A stretch of DNA of 64,000 nt. Origin: Allokutzneria sp. A3M-2-11 16 (GTDB lineage: Bacteria; Actinomycetota; Actinomycetes; Mycobacteriales; Pseudonocardiaceae). Position numbers and translations under genes: made by a program. The stretch lies in contig NZ_JANAVO010000017.1 in assembly GCF_024213555.1 (NCBI RefSeq), forward strand, positions 26,806 through 90,805, in the 5' to 3' direction. The notes under the pieces were generated by a model that worked only from the letters and a program-made list of their open reading frames with translations, did not search any database and was not told where the DNA came from. Shown piece by piece: positions 40,588 through 49,200 of this stretch; position 1 is the first letter of the stretch; each line of letters opens with the position of its first letter.

Positions 40588-41822
40588 CGGCCGATGTCGG
40601 CGAAGGCGCGGCGCTTCAGCGCGGGCACGGCGTCGAGAACGCGGAACGCGGCGCGCCCGGCCAACCGCGCGGCCCTGCCGCCGCTGACGGCCTGCTTGGC
40701 CGCGGTCAGCGAGGCGCGCACGGCGGCGAAGCCGTACTCGGTCATCTCCGCCTCGTACTCCGCGATGCGTTCCACCAACGGACGCTCGGCCTCGATCAGC
40801 TTGCGGCACAACAACTGTGCGTCGCGGAGCGCGATGTTCGCACCAACGCCGCGGAACGGTGTCATGCTGTGCGCGGCGTCGCCGAGCAGGGTGACCGAGC
40901 TGGCCGCCCACTTCGGCACCGGGGCGGCCGAACGGATCGGCAGCAGGGTCGTAGTGTCCACATCGGACAGTGCGACCAACGCGCGCAGCTGTGGCGCCCA
41001 GCCAGTGGTCGACCGCAACACGAGGTCGCGGAGTTCCCGAGCGCCCAAGGAATCCAGGTCCTCGCCGAAGTACTCGCGCTTCGCCGAGAACGACCAGAAG
41101 ACATACGGCGCGGTGTTGTCGAACAACGCGTCCGGGTCGTCCTGATCGTTGACGCCGCCGTCGAAGTCGTGCGGGGCGATGAACATGCCACAGCTCTTGG
41201 AGGGCAAAACACTCAGCGGCCCGGCGAGGAACGCGGGCGGGATCAGCTCGCGCCTCTCCTCGGTCAGCATGTACTTGCCCGCGATGGCGACGATCCCGGT
41301 GTCGACGCGCTCGGCGTGCGGGAGGTACTGGCCGCGCACCCGCGATCCCGCACCGTCCGCGCCGACGAGGACATCGCCCACGGCCGTGGTCCCGTCAGCG
41401 AAATGCGCGGTGACCCGGCCGTCGTCGGCCACCGAGTAGCGCTCGAACTTCCTGTCGAAGCGCACCACGTCTTCCATGCCGGACAACAGGATCTGCCGCA
41501 GCGTGATCCGGCTGACGCCGTGGTGGCCGGTGCCGATGGTCTCCTCGTCCAGGTGCAGCAGGCGTTTCAGCCGCTCCGTGACCATCGTGAACTGGTTGCC
41601 GCCCTTGCCACTGCTCGCCAGGAACCGCTCGAACGCCTCGGCGGGCAGGCACTCCCGCAGCGCCGCCGCGCCGTCCGGGTTGATGTGAATCCTGAAGCCC
41701 TGCAAGCGATCCGTGCGGTGCCGGTCCCGCTCGTAGACCTCGACACCGAGCCCGGCCCCGCGCAGTCCCTGCGCCAGCGCCAAACCCCCGATCCCACCGC
41801 CGACGACGATCACCTTGGTCAT
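40584..41822 (-). CDS. FAD-dependent aromatic-type monooxygenase
   Basis: A 412-aa group A flavin monooxygenase. The FAD motif is VIVVGGGIGGLALAQGLRGA; GADGAGSRVRGQYLP is the NAD(P)H/FAD DG motif, and GDAAHSMTPFRGVGANIALR is the C-terminal GD motif. Substrates of the family include phenols, polyketides and antibiotics (TetX-like). It starts at ATG 41822, overlapping the stop of the MarR gene as ATGA, so the pair is one operon and MarR probably senses the substrate. Induced detoxification is the likely role (inference). Confidence 0.9.
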   Translation of the reverse strand: MTKVIVVGGGIGGLALAQGLRGAGLGVEVYERDRHRTDRLQGFRIHINPDGAAALRECLPAEAFERFLASSGKGGNQFTMVTERLKRLLHLDEETIGTGHHGVSRITLRQILLSGMEDVVRFDRKFERYSVADDGRVTAHFADGTTAVGDVLVGADGAGSRVRGQYLPHAERVDTGIVAIAGKYMLTEERRELIPPAFLAGPLSVLPSKSCGMFIAPHDFDGGVNDQDDPDALFDNTAPYVFWSFSAKREYFGEDLDSLGARELRDLVLRSTTGWAPQLRALVALSDVDTTTLLPIRSAAPVPKWAASSVTLLGDAAHSMTPFRGVGANIALRDAQLLCRKLIEAERPLVERIAEYEAEMTEYGFAAVRASLTAAKQAVSGGRAARLAGRAAFRVLDAVPALKRRAFADIGR

Positions 41823-42298
41823 GTCTCGCTCCACCCGAATCGACGTTTCGCGCGGTACGCGCGCTGGTGTTCGGTCCCCTTCTCGGCCCAGTCCGCGAGC
41901 AGGCGCTCCAGCAGTCCGTTCAGGGTGCGGAGGTCCTCGGCCGACCAGTCCGCGACGACCGCGCCGAAGACGTCCACGCCCGCCTGGACGAACTGCCGCA
42001 CCTGGTCGCGCCCGGCGTCGGTCGCCTCGACCAGCGAGGCCCTGCGGTCGCTGGGATCGGTGGTCACCGCGAGGAAACCCTGCTCGGCGAGCACCTGCAC
42101 GTGCCGCGTCACCGACGAGGGCAGCACGTCCAGCGCCTCGGCCACCTCGCCGGGCCGGACCTTCCCGCGCTCGGCGGCGATCCGCAGCACGCCCACCCGC
42201 ACCGGGTCGTAGACCCGCGAGGTGCCCCGGCGCAGCGATTCGCCGAAGCGCTCGACCGTGGCCACCAGGGCCGCGACCTCCGATTTATGTGCTTGCAT
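41819..42298 (-). CDS. MarR family transcriptional regulator
   Basis: A 159-aa MarR. The winged helix (RPGEVAEALDVLPSSVTRHV, then QVLAEQGFLAVTTDPSDRRA) is at residues ~50-100, flanked by dimerisation helices. It starts at ATG 42298, embedded in an inverted repeat (TGAAACAA / TTGTTTCA). It is the first gene of an operon with the FAD monooxygenase and divergent from dprE1. Autoregulation through that repeat is likely. Confidence 0.9.
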   Translation of the reverse strand: MQAHKSEVAALVATVERFGESLRRGTSRVYDPVRVGVLRIAAERGKVRPGEVAEALDVLPSSVTRHVQVLAEQGFLAVTTDPSDRRASLVEATDAGRDQVRQFVQAGVDVFGAVVADWSAEDLRTLNGLLERLLADWAEKGTEHQRAYRAKRRFGWSET

Positions 42299-42336
42299 GA
42301 AACAAACGGTAGAACAGTTGTTTCACCGAAGCAAGC
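42291..42336. promoter_or_regulatory. nested inverted repeat, probable MarR operator
   Basis: Inner arms TGAAACAA (42298-42305) and TTGTTTCA (42318-42325) lie within outer arms GCTTGC (42291-42296) and GCAAGC (42331-42336). It covers the MarR start and sits 25 bp before the dprE1 start. Confidence 0.6.
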
Positions 42337-42361
42337 ATCTGCCGTCCCTAGACTCGGCCAG

Positions 42362-43738
42362 GTGGCAGCCACCGAGATCCAGGCAGTGACCGACGTTCCC
42401 ACGACGAACCGCACGCTCACCGGCTGGGGCCGCACGGCTCCCACCACCGCCAAGGTGGTGAGCACCGGCGACGTGGACGAGATCGCCCGCGCGGTGCGCA
42501 CGGCCGGGCAGCGCGGGGTGATCGCCCGCGGTCTCGGCCGCAGCTACGGCGACTCCTCGCAGAACGCCGGCGGCCTGGTGATCGACATGACCGCGCTCGA
42601 CAAGATCCACGCGATCAACGTGGACGAGGCGATCGTCGAGGCGGACTCCGGCGTCAGCCTGGACACCCTGGTCCGCCGCCTGCTGCCGTACGGGCTCTGG
42701 GTGCCGGTGCTGCCGGGCACCCGGCAGGTCACCGTGGGCGGCGCGATCGCCGCCGACGTGCACGGCGGGAACCACCACACGCAGGGCAGCTTCTGCAACC
42801 ACGTGCTGTCCATGGACCTGCTCACGGCAAATGGTGAAATCCGCAGGATCACCCAGGACGACGAGCTGTTCTGGGCGACCGCGGGCGGCATGGGCCTCAC
42901 CGGCGTCGTGCTGCGCGCGACCATCCGCCTCAAGCGCGTCGAGACCTCCTACTTCCTGGCCGACGTCGAGCAGACCGAGAACTTCGACCAGCTGCTGGAA
43001 CGCTTGCAGGACAACGACGACCAGTACACCTACTCGAAGTCCTGGTTCGACTCGCTGACCACCGGCGAGCGCATGGGCCGGGGCACGCTGCTGCGCGGCT
43101 GGCCCGCGAAGCTGGAGGACCTGCCGAAGAAGCTGCGCAAGGACCCGCTGAAGTTCGACGCGCCGCAGCTGCTGACCATCCCGGACATCTTCCCCAACTG
43201 GGCGCTGAACAAGCTCACCGCGAAGATCATCAACGAGGCGTACTACCGGATGGGCGCGACGCGCTTCGGCTCGGTGCAGAACATCACCCAGTTCTTCCAC
43301 CCGCTGGACATGTTCGGCGAGTGGAACCGCGGCTACGGCAGCAACGGGTTCCTGCAGTACCAGTTCGTGGTCCCGTTCGGCCAGGAACCGTTCCTGCGCA
43401 CCACGATGGAGAAGATCTCCTCCTCCGGCCACATCTCCTGCCTGAACGTGCTCAAGCGCTTCGGCAAGGGCAACGCGGGCCACATCTCCTTCCCGGAGCC
43501 GGGATGGACCCTCGCGGTGGACATCCCGATCAAGCCGGGCCTGCACCGGCTGTGCGACGAGCTGGACGAGATGGTCCTGGGCGCGGGCGGGCGGCTGTAC
43601 CTGGCGAAGGAATCGCGGACGCGCGCGGAGACGATCGAGAAGATGTACCCGCGGATCGAGGAGTGGCGCAAGATCCGCGCCACCGTCGACCCCGAGGGCG
43701 TCTTCGCCTCCGACCAGTCCCGCCGACTCGCCCTCTAG
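42362..43738 (+). CDS. dprE1: decaprenylphosphoryl-ribose oxidase DprE1
   Basis: A 458-aa FAD-linked oxidase (VAO family), GTG start 42362, length close to mycobacterial DprE1 (461). The FAD domain has IARGLGRSYGDSSQNAGGLV and LPGTRQVTVGGAIAADVHGG followed by NHHTQGSFCNHV. The active-site region has SGHISCLNVLKRFGKGNAGH, keeping the Cys that benzothiazinones attack. With DprE2 it epimerises decaprenylphosphoryl ribose to arabinose for cell-wall arabinan. A dprE2 reductase gene normally follows; here only a hairpin and convergent ABC genes follow, so dprE2 must lie elsewhere. The MarR operator overlaps its promoter region. Confidence 0.92.
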   Translation: MAATEIQAVTDVPTTNRTLTGWGRTAPTTAKVVSTGDVDEIARAVRTAGQRGVIARGLGRSYGDSSQNAGGLVIDMTALDKIHAINVDEAIVEADSGVSLDTLVRRLLPYGLWVPVLPGTRQVTVGGAIAADVHGGNHHTQGSFCNHVLSMDLLTANGEIRRITQDDELFWATAGGMGLTGVVLRATIRLKRVETSYFLADVEQTENFDQLLERLQDNDDQYTYSKSWFDSLTTGERMGRGTLLRGWPAKLEDLPKKLRKDPLKFDAPQLLTIPDIFPNWALNKLTAKIINEAYYRMGATRFGSVQNITQFFHPLDMFGEWNRGYGSNGFLQYQFVVPFGQEPFLRTTMEKISSSGHISCLNVLKRFGKGNAGHISFPEPGWTLAVDIPIKPGLHRLCDELDEMVLGAGGRLYLAKESRTRAETIEKMYPRIEEWRKIRATVDPEGVFASDQSRRLAL

Positions 43739-43819
43739 CACTCCGCACACCAAGTAAACTCTCCCCATGCGCCGCATTCGCCCGTCCACCCCATCCCCCG
43801 CGCGCGCCGTCTAGAGAAC

Positions 43820-43882
43820 CCCGTTTCGTACTCATAACGGGAAAAAGAGCGCTCCAAAAACCCGTTTTGAGTACGAAACGGG
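43820..43882. terminator. long hairpin between convergent genes (bidirectional terminator candidate)
   Basis: Two 22-bp arms (43820-43841 and 43861-43882, 21/22 complementary) face each other across a 19-base loop flanked by A tracts. Each arm also begins CCCGTT and ends AACGGG, so each is a small inverted repeat on its own. It is located between the ends of dprE1 and the ABC-2 permease gene. The rest of 43739-43951 holds nothing else I can support. Confidence 0.65.
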
Positions 43883-43951
43883 ATTTTGGGCTGCGCTGGT
43901 GAGGTTTCGGGGGGTGTTCACGATCGGTGGGGAGTGCTTGCGGGATACGGC

Positions 43952-45532
43952 CTAGCCGAAGTCGCGGCGGCGTAGGGCGATGAGGCCGCCGGAGAGCAGC
44001 ACCGCGGACAACGCGACGAGCACCACGGCCGGGAGCGGGTCGAAAGCGCCTTGGGCGACCGTGTTCGGGATGTAGTGGAACGGTTCGAACGGGGTTCCGC
44101 CCCACACCCCGTACAGCGGGCCGACGACCTGGCCGAGGGTCGCCGTCGCCACCCAGGTGATCCACGAGATCGCCACGGCGGCCCTCGGCAGCACCCCGTA
44201 GGCGAACACGCAGACCGCGCCGACCAGCCACACGGCGGGCACGGTGCCCATGGCCCCGGCGAAGATGCGCAGGACGTCCGCGGGCCCTCCGACGAGCCAG
44301 GCGAAGAACGCGCCGAACACGAGCCCGGCGACGGCCAGCAACGCGGCCGTGCCGAGCCCGGCGACCACCAGCTGCCCTGCTGCCCAGTGCAGCCGGGTCG
44401 CGGGCGTCGCCTGGACGATCTCCGCACTACCACCGCGTTCCTCCGCACGCAGCCGCTGCACCATCAGCACCGGGTACAGCGCGATGACGTGCGCGAAGAT
44501 CAGGATCAGCGGCCACAGCGCGGCGTCGAGCGCGGTTCCCGCCGGGTTGCCGAAGGCCGCGATGAGGTGCACCGCCGCGGGCACCTCGCCTAGCTGGTGC
44601 CCCAGGGTGCTCATCCCACCGGCGGCCGCGGCGAAGATCGCGGTCCCGGCCGCCCACTTGGCCAGCAGCCCCCGGTTCAGCCGCCACGACAGGCTGATCG
44701 GGCCGCGCAGGTGCGGTGCCTCCGCACGTCCCGCCCGCGCCGGGATCAGCCCTTCGCCGAGATCGCGCCGCTCCAGCAGCAGGTGGGCGACCGCCGAAAG
44801 CACCGCCGCGACCGCGATCGTGACCGCGAGCATCCACCACCGGTTCGTCTTGTACGGCTCGACCAGGTGGCTCCAGCCGATCGGCGAGACGTACTTCATC
44901 CACAGCTGCCCGCTCGCGTCGCCCGCGTACCGCAGCACGTAGGCGGCTCCGAGCACGGACATCGCGACAACCCTTGCGGTACGGGCGTTTCCGGCGAGCT
45001 GTGCGGCGACCGCACCAACTCCGGCGAACACCCACCCCGCGACGACGATGGCCGCCCCGTAGGCGATCGACCCCACCGGGTCGAGGCCGGTCATGATCAG
45101 CACGAGCGCCGTCGCCGCTCCTCCTGCCAGGCTGCCCGCGCCCGCGACCAGCAGCGCCGCGTGCAAACCGGTGTGGCGGCCGACCACCCCGGCGCGCACC
45201 AGCTCGGCCCGCCCGGAGTCCTCGTCCGCGCGGGTGTGCCGGACCACGGCGAGCAACGCGGCGAGTCCGCTTGCCACATAAAGGAATCCGCCGCTGCGCC
45301 ACGACGAGAGCACGCCGAGGTCGGCTTCCACCGTGCCGCCGCCCAGCGCGCGGAAGAAGGCGTTGCGGTTGAGGATCTCGACGTAGGTCGCCTTCAGCTC
45401 GGGTGTGCCCATGTTCCGTTCGATGTAGGCGACCAGCACGACCGCCAAGGTGGTGAGCAGGAGGATCCACCACGGCGCGATGCCTCGTTCCCGGCGCAGC
45501 GCCAACCGGAACAGCGGCGCGGTCCCGTTCAC
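43952..45532 (-). CDS. ABC-2 type export permease (antibiotic exporter type)
   Basis: A 526-aa membrane protein from GTG 45532, overlapping the ATPase stop as GTGA. About 12 helices in two similar halves (first half after [20 protein letters not shown], second after [20 protein letters not shown]) match the large fused ABC-2 permeases annotated as exporters of polyketide antibiotics. It works with the ATPase encoded just upstream and is regulated by the TetR that heads the operon. The exported compound is unknown. Confidence 0.9.
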   Translation of the reverse strand: MNGTAPLFRLALRRERGIAPWWILLLTTLAVVLVAYIERNMGTPELKATYVEILNRNAFFRALGGGTVEADLGVLSSWRSGGFLYVASGLAALLAVVRHTRADEDSGRAELVRAGVVGRHTGLHAALLVAGAGSLAGGAATALVLIMTGLDPVGSIAYGAAIVVAGWVFAGVGAVAAQLAGNARTARVVAMSVLGAAYVLRYAGDASGQLWMKYVSPIGWSHLVEPYKTNRWWMLAVTIAVAAVLSAVAHLLLERRDLGEGLIPARAGRAEAPHLRGPISLSWRLNRGLLAKWAAGTAIFAAAAGGMSTLGHQLGEVPAAVHLIAAFGNPAGTALDAALWPLILIFAHVIALYPVLMVQRLRAEERGGSAEIVQATPATRLHWAAGQLVVAGLGTAALLAVAGLVFGAFFAWLVGGPADVLRIFAGAMGTVPAVWLVGAVCVFAYGVLPRAAVAISWITWVATATLGQVVGPLYGVWGGTPFEPFHYIPNTVAQGAFDPLPAVVLVALSAVLLSGGLIALRRRDFG

Positions 45533-46413
45533 CGTGCCGACCTGTCGTAGTGGCGCAGGAACAGCTCTTCCAACGTCGGTGGGCGGCCGGTGAAACCCTT
45601 GACCCCCAAGGAACTGAGCTGCCCCAGCACGGCGTCGAGCGCGTTGTTGTCCACGGCGAGGCGCACCTTGTCACCGCTGACGTGCAGGTCGTGCACACCC
45701 GGCAGACCGGCGAGCCCGTCGGCGGGCCGGACGAGCTCGGCCTCGATGGAGGTGCGGGTCAGGTGCCGCAGCTCGGTGAGCGTGCCGGTGTCCACGGCCC
45801 GCCCGTCCCGGATGATCGTGACCCGGTCGCACAGCGCCTCCACCTCGGAGAGGATGTGGCTGGACAGCAACACGGTCTGGCCGCGCCGCTCGGCGATCAC
45901 CTCGCGGAAGACCGCTTCCATCAGCGGGTCCAGCCCGGAGGTGGGCTCGTCGAGGATCAGCAGCTCCACGTCGGCGGCGAGCGCGGCGATCAGCGCGACC
46001 TTCTGCCGGTTGCCCTTCGAGTAGGCGCGGCAGGCGGTGCGCGGATCGAGGTCGAAGCGCTCGACCAGTTCCTGTCGCCTGGCCCGGTCGGCGCCGCCGC
46101 GCAGGCGCGTGAGCAGGTCGATCACCTCGCCACCGGACAGGTTCGGCCAGAGCGTCACCTCGCCCGGCACGTAGGCGAGCCTCCGGTGCAGCTCGGTCGC
46201 GTCCCGCCACGGGTCGCCCCCGAGGAGCCTGGTCGTGCCCGCGTCCGTGCGCAGCAATCCGAGCAGCACCCGGATCGTGGTGCTCTTCCCCGCGCCGTTC
46301 GGCCCGAGGAAGCCGTGCACCTCGCCCGCGCGAACGCTGAGGTCGAGCCCGTCCAGCGCGGTGGTGCGGCCGAACCGCTTCACCAGCCCGCGCACCGCTA
46401 TCGCTTCCGTCAT
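45529..46413 (-). CDS. ABC transporter ATP-binding protein (drug exporter type)
   Basis: A 294-aa ATPase from ATG 46413, which overlaps the TetR stop as ATGA. Walker A is [11 protein letters not shown], the signature region [15 protein letters not shown] (with SKGN instead of SGGQ, as in many DrrA-like ATPases), Walker [14 protein letters not shown], and the H-loop [10 protein letters not shown]. The C-terminal ~80 residues are the DrrA-type extension. It powers the ABC-2 permease downstream. Confidence 0.92.
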   Translation of the reverse strand: MTEAIAVRGLVKRFGRTTALDGLDLSVRAGEVHGFLGPNGAGKSTTIRVLLGLLRTDAGTTRLLGGDPWRDATELHRRLAYVPGEVTLWPNLSGGEVIDLLTRLRGGADRARRQELVERFDLDPRTACRAYSKGNRQKVALIAALAADVELLILDEPTSGLDPLMEAVFREVIAERRGQTVLLSSHILSEVEALCDRVTIIRDGRAVDTGTLTELRHLTRTSIEAELVRPADGLAGLPGVHDLHVSGDKVRLAVDNNALDAVLGQLSSLGVKGFTGRPPTLEELFLRHYDRSAR

Positions 46414-47042
46414 CGCCGTTTCCTCGGCTTCCCCGGCAGGCGGGCGCGCATCGCGGCCGCCTCGTCCGGACTGAGCATCGGGTGGGAGTGGAGGTCGAGC
46501 AGGACGCGGGCCAGCAGGTCCTCGCCGTCGGGGCTGAACACGTCCACCCCGAGGCCGCGCGAGACGTGCTCGTGCAGCATCGTCACGGCCAGGGCCATCG
46601 CCGTGCTCACCGTCGCCCTGGCCTGCCGAGTGACGACCGGGCGGTCGGAGCGCTTCTTGTCGGCCTCGGCCATCCAGTCCGCGCTCAGCTCCACGACCTT
46701 GTCGAACAGCGGCTCGGCCCGCCCTTCGACCAGCGCACGGCGGATGTAGTCCCGGTACGGCCCCACCGCGGCCAGCGACACCGAGACGTAGTTGACCTCC
46801 CCCGGCGCCGGGTCGGCGCGGACCCGGTCGTTGATCTCCGAGACCATCCGCGCCAGGTGGGCGTCGCACGCGTCCCGCAACGCCTCCTTCGACCCGAAGT
46901 GGTGCCGCACCAGCCCCGACGACACCTCCGCGGTCGCGGCGATCCCCCTGATCGTCGCCCGGTCGAACCCGTGCTCGCCGAAGTGCCGCAGCGCCGCGTC
47001 GCGGATCCGCGCCCGTGCGGTGAGGTCCTCTCGACTATCCAC
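46410..47042 (-). CDS. TetR family regulator of the ABC exporter operon
   Basis: A 210-aa TetR from GTG 47042. The helix-turn-helix region is [20 protein letters not shown] (residues ~27-46) followed by [11 protein letters not shown]; the rest is a helical ligand-binding domain. It is the first gene of a three-gene operon in which each stop overlaps the next start. A symmetric site (47054-47071) lies 12 bases upstream of its start, suited to autorepression. Confidence 0.92.
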   Translation of the reverse strand: MDSREDLTARARIRDAALRHFGEHGFDRATIRGIAATAEVSSGLVRHHFGSKEALRDACDAHLARMVSEINDRVRADPAPGEVNYVSVSLAAVGPYRDYIRRALVEGRAEPLFDKVVELSADWMAEADKKRSDRPVVTRQARATVSTAMALAVTMLHEHVSRGLGVDVFSPDGEDLLARVLLDLHSHPMLSPDEAAAMRARLPGKPRKRR

Positions 47043-47053
47043 GCGTGCAGCGT

Positions 47054-47071
47054 ACTACACATGCGTGTAGT
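47054..47071. promoter_or_regulatory. candidate TetR operator
   Basis: ACTACACATGCGTGTAGT, with perfect 7-bp arms and four central bases, lies in the 68-bp interval between the TetR gene and the divergent Rieske protein gene, so the carotenoid-linked Rieske gene might also respond to this TetR. Confidence 0.6.
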
Positions 47072-47110
47072 CAGCTGGAAGCCCGGCCGCGGCGGGCCTA
47101 GGGTCGGGGG

Positions 47111-48064
47111 ATGAGCTGGCCGAAGAACTGGCCGATCCGGCCCATCTCCCCGCCGCCGTGGGCACGGCAGGAGCCGACGTGGCGCGGCGCCAGGCCCGGT
47201 CTGATCGCCGCGGCCCTGGACCGGGCGCTCGCCAAGCCCTCCGGCAACTGGTTCGTGCTCGCCGCCAGCTCCGAGATCACCGCGGCGCGGCCGTTCGGCA
47301 GGCACGTCGCCGGGCAGGAGCTGGTGGCGTGGCGGGCTCCTGACGGGGAGCTGCGCGTGGGTCCGGGCGCGTGCCCGCACCTCGGCGCTCCCCTCTGCGA
47401 CGCGGCCGTGGACGGCGGCGCCCTGGTGTGCCGTTGGCACGGAATGTCGTTGGGAGACAAGCAAACTGCTGGTTGGGCGCGGTATCCCGCACACGACGAC
47501 GGAGTGCTCGCGTGGGTGCGGCTGGACCGCGTCGGCGGCGAGGAACCGTTGGACGCGCCCGTGCTGCCAGCGCGTCCACCGCAAGGGGCCATCTCCGCGG
47601 TGGCGACCGTGCTCGGCCGGTGCGAGCCCGAGGACGTCGTGTTCAACCGGCTCGATCCGTGGCACGGCGCGTGGTTCCACCCGTACTCCTTCGCGGAGCT
47701 GCGCGTGCTGGACGCGAGCGACTTCCTCGTGGAGGTCACTTTCCGGCTCACCAAACGGATCGGGGTGCCCGTGATCGCGCGGTTCAGCTGCCCCGAGCCG
47801 CGCACGGTCGTCATGCACATCGTGGAGGGCGAGGGCGTTGGCAGCGTCGTGGAAACGCATGCGACTCCCATCGGCCCGGCAAGGACCGCGGTGATCGAAG
47901 CGACCATCGCGCACTCCGCGCGGCCAGGATTCGCCTACGCGCGACGGATGGCCGGGGCGGTGCGACCGGCGATGCGTTGGGCGGCGAAGCGGTTGTGGCG
48001 CGACGACATCGCCTATGCGGAGCGGCGCTTCGAACTCCGCAAGAACGGGCGCTGGCCCGGATAG
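47111..48064 (+). CDS. Rieske [2Fe-2S] protein, DUF5914-like, carotenoid-associated
   Basis: A 317-aa oxygenase-type protein. The Rieske centre is CPHLGAPLCDAAVDGG followed by LVCRWHGMSL (Cys-His and Cys-His ligands, residues ~92-117). The C-terminal ~180 residues match the DUF5914 proteins I associate with actinobacterial carotenoid clusters; a helix-grip domain (FNRLDPWHGAWFHPYSFAEL) may hold the mononuclear iron. A likely role is hydroxylation, desaturation or aromatisation of carotenoid end groups together with the CrtU-like protein at 49190-50680 (inference). It faces the same direction as two flavodoxin-like genes and away from the TetR/ABC operon. Confidence 0.82.
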   Translation: MSWPKNWPIRPISPPPWARQEPTWRGARPGLIAAALDRALAKPSGNWFVLAASSEITAARPFGRHVAGQELVAWRAPDGELRVGPGACPHLGAPLCDAAVDGGALVCRWHGMSLGDKQTAGWARYPAHDDGVLAWVRLDRVGGEEPLDAPVLPARPPQGAISAVATVLGRCEPEDVVFNRLDPWHGAWFHPYSFAELRVLDASDFLVEVTFRLTKRIGVPVIARFSCPEPRTVVMHIVEGEGVGSVVETHATPIGPARTAVIEATIAHSARPGFAYARRMAGAVRPAMRWAAKRLWRDDIAYAERRFELRKNGRWPG

Positions 48065-48092
48065 GCGGGCGCGGGGCGGGTACCCGGGCCGC

Positions 48093-48716
48093 ATGACACT
48101 GCGCGCACTGGTGCTGAACTGCACTTTGAAGAAGTCCCCTGCCGAGTCCAACACCGAGCAGTTGGCGTCAGTCGTCGTCACCGAACTGGAGAAGCTGGGC
48201 GTCGCCGTGGAGGAGCTGCGGCTCGTCGACCTCGGCATCCCGCCCGGCGTGGACACCGACCTCGGCGCGGGCGATCCGTGGCCCGCCGTGCACGACAAGC
48301 TGCTCAGCTCCGAGATCCTGGTGTTCGCGACGCCGACGTGGGTCGGGCACCCGTCGTCGATCGCCCAGCTGGCGCTGGAGCGGATGGACGCGATGATCTC
48401 CGAGACCGACGACGAGGAGCGGCCGGTCGCCTACAACCGGGTCGCCGGGGTGGTCGTGACCGGCAACGAGGACGGCGCCCACCACGTGATCAGCGAGCTG
48501 GCCGGAGGGCTCGGTGACATCGGCTACACGATCCCCGGCCAGGCGTGGACGTACTGGAACCGCGGGCCGGGGCCTGGACCGTCCTATGCGGACACTGGCT
48601 CGGACACTGATGACGGCAAGGACTGGTCACACAGCACCGGTCGGGCGATGGCGGGGAACCTGGTCGCTGTGGCAGCAGCCCTGCGTGACCAGCCGATTCC
48701 CCCACCGAGAAGTTGA
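48093..48716 (+). CDS. flavodoxin-like FMN protein / NAD(P)H-dependent reductase
   Basis: A 207-aa protein from ATG 48093. The flavodoxin-like fold opens LRALVLNCTLKKSPAESNTE, the phosphate-binding loop of FMN proteins of the flavodoxin_2/NADPH-reductase group, and continues ILVFATPTWVGHPSSIAQLA and VAGVVVTGNEDGAHHV. It binds FMN and transfers electrons or reduces quinones. It follows the Rieske gene by 28 bases; it could supply electrons to that oxygenase (inference). The next gene downstream is a shortened paralogue. Confidence 0.85.
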   Translation: MTLRALVLNCTLKKSPAESNTEQLASVVVTELEKLGVAVEELRLVDLGIPPGVDTDLGAGDPWPAVHDKLLSSEILVFATPTWVGHPSSIAQLALERMDAMISETDDEERPVAYNRVAGVVVTGNEDGAHHVISELAGGLGDIGYTIPGQAWTYWNRGPGPGPSYADTGSDTDDGKDWSHSTGRAMAGNLVAVAAALRDQPIPPPRS

Positions 48717-48732
48717 TCACACGATCGTGTGA
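48717..48732. promoter_or_regulatory. perfect 16-bp palindrome upstream of the short flavodoxin paralogue
   Basis: TCACACGATCGTGTGA starts at the base after the stop of the first flavodoxin-like gene and lies about 66 bp before the start of the second. Its perfect dyad symmetry suggests a repressor operator for the second gene. Confidence 0.55.
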
Positions 48733-48798
48733 GTACGCGGGCTCCGCCGACAGGGTAGAACCGATGCCGCCACCCAACACGCCCCCAGGAGTCCCCCC

Positions 48799-49200
48799 AT
48801 GCGCGCACTGGTGCTCGACTGCACGCTCGACGGCCGCTCGGAGCACGCCGTCTGCTCGGACCTGCGCTCCTGGGGTGTGAACGTCGACTGCCTGCCCGCC
48901 ACCGACGTGCCGGTCTCGGTCGAGGAGTACTCGGTGCTCGTGGTCCTCACGCCCAGCTGGCTGGGGCAGCCGTCGCGGCTCGCGCAGCGGGTGCTCAGTC
49001 AGCTACCCAGTGCCAATCGGACAACGGTGGCCGGTGTGGTGGCGCTCAGCGAGCTGGCCGAAGGGCAGTGGATGCGCACGACTCTGTCCTGGCACCTGTG
49101 GAATCTCGGTTACACCGTCCCGGTTCGACCGACCGCGGCGTACTTCGTGCGCACCGCCATCCAGGCGCGTCGCAACCGCGCGCTGACCGCTACTGGCTGA
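48799..49200 (+). CDS. shortened flavodoxin-like paralogue
   Basis: A 133-aa protein whose opening MRALVLDCTLDGRSEH copies the start of the upstream gene (LRALVLNCTL). It also shares LTPSWLGQPSRLAQRVLSQL (versus FATPTWVGHPSSIAQLALER) and a GYTVP segment (versus GYTIP). Regions between are deleted: the SNTEQ part of the phosphate loop is changed and the Asp-rich insertion after strand 2 is missing, so FMN binding is doubtful. It arose by tandem duplication and shrinkage. It has its own palindrome-marked promoter region. The end overlaps the convergent CrtU-like gene by 11 bases. Confidence 0.72.
   Translation: MRALVLDCTLDGRSEHAVCSDLRSWGVNVDCLPATDVPVSVEEYSVLVVLTPSWLGQPSRLAQRVLSQLPSANRTTVAGVVALSELAEGQWMRTTLSWHLWNLGYTVPVRPTAAYFVRTAIQARRNRALTATG

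Noticed and set aside
43767..43814. Possible 15-codon ORF between dprE1 and the long hairpin
   Set aside because: Weak ribosome-binding context and Pro/Arg-rich peptide with no support.
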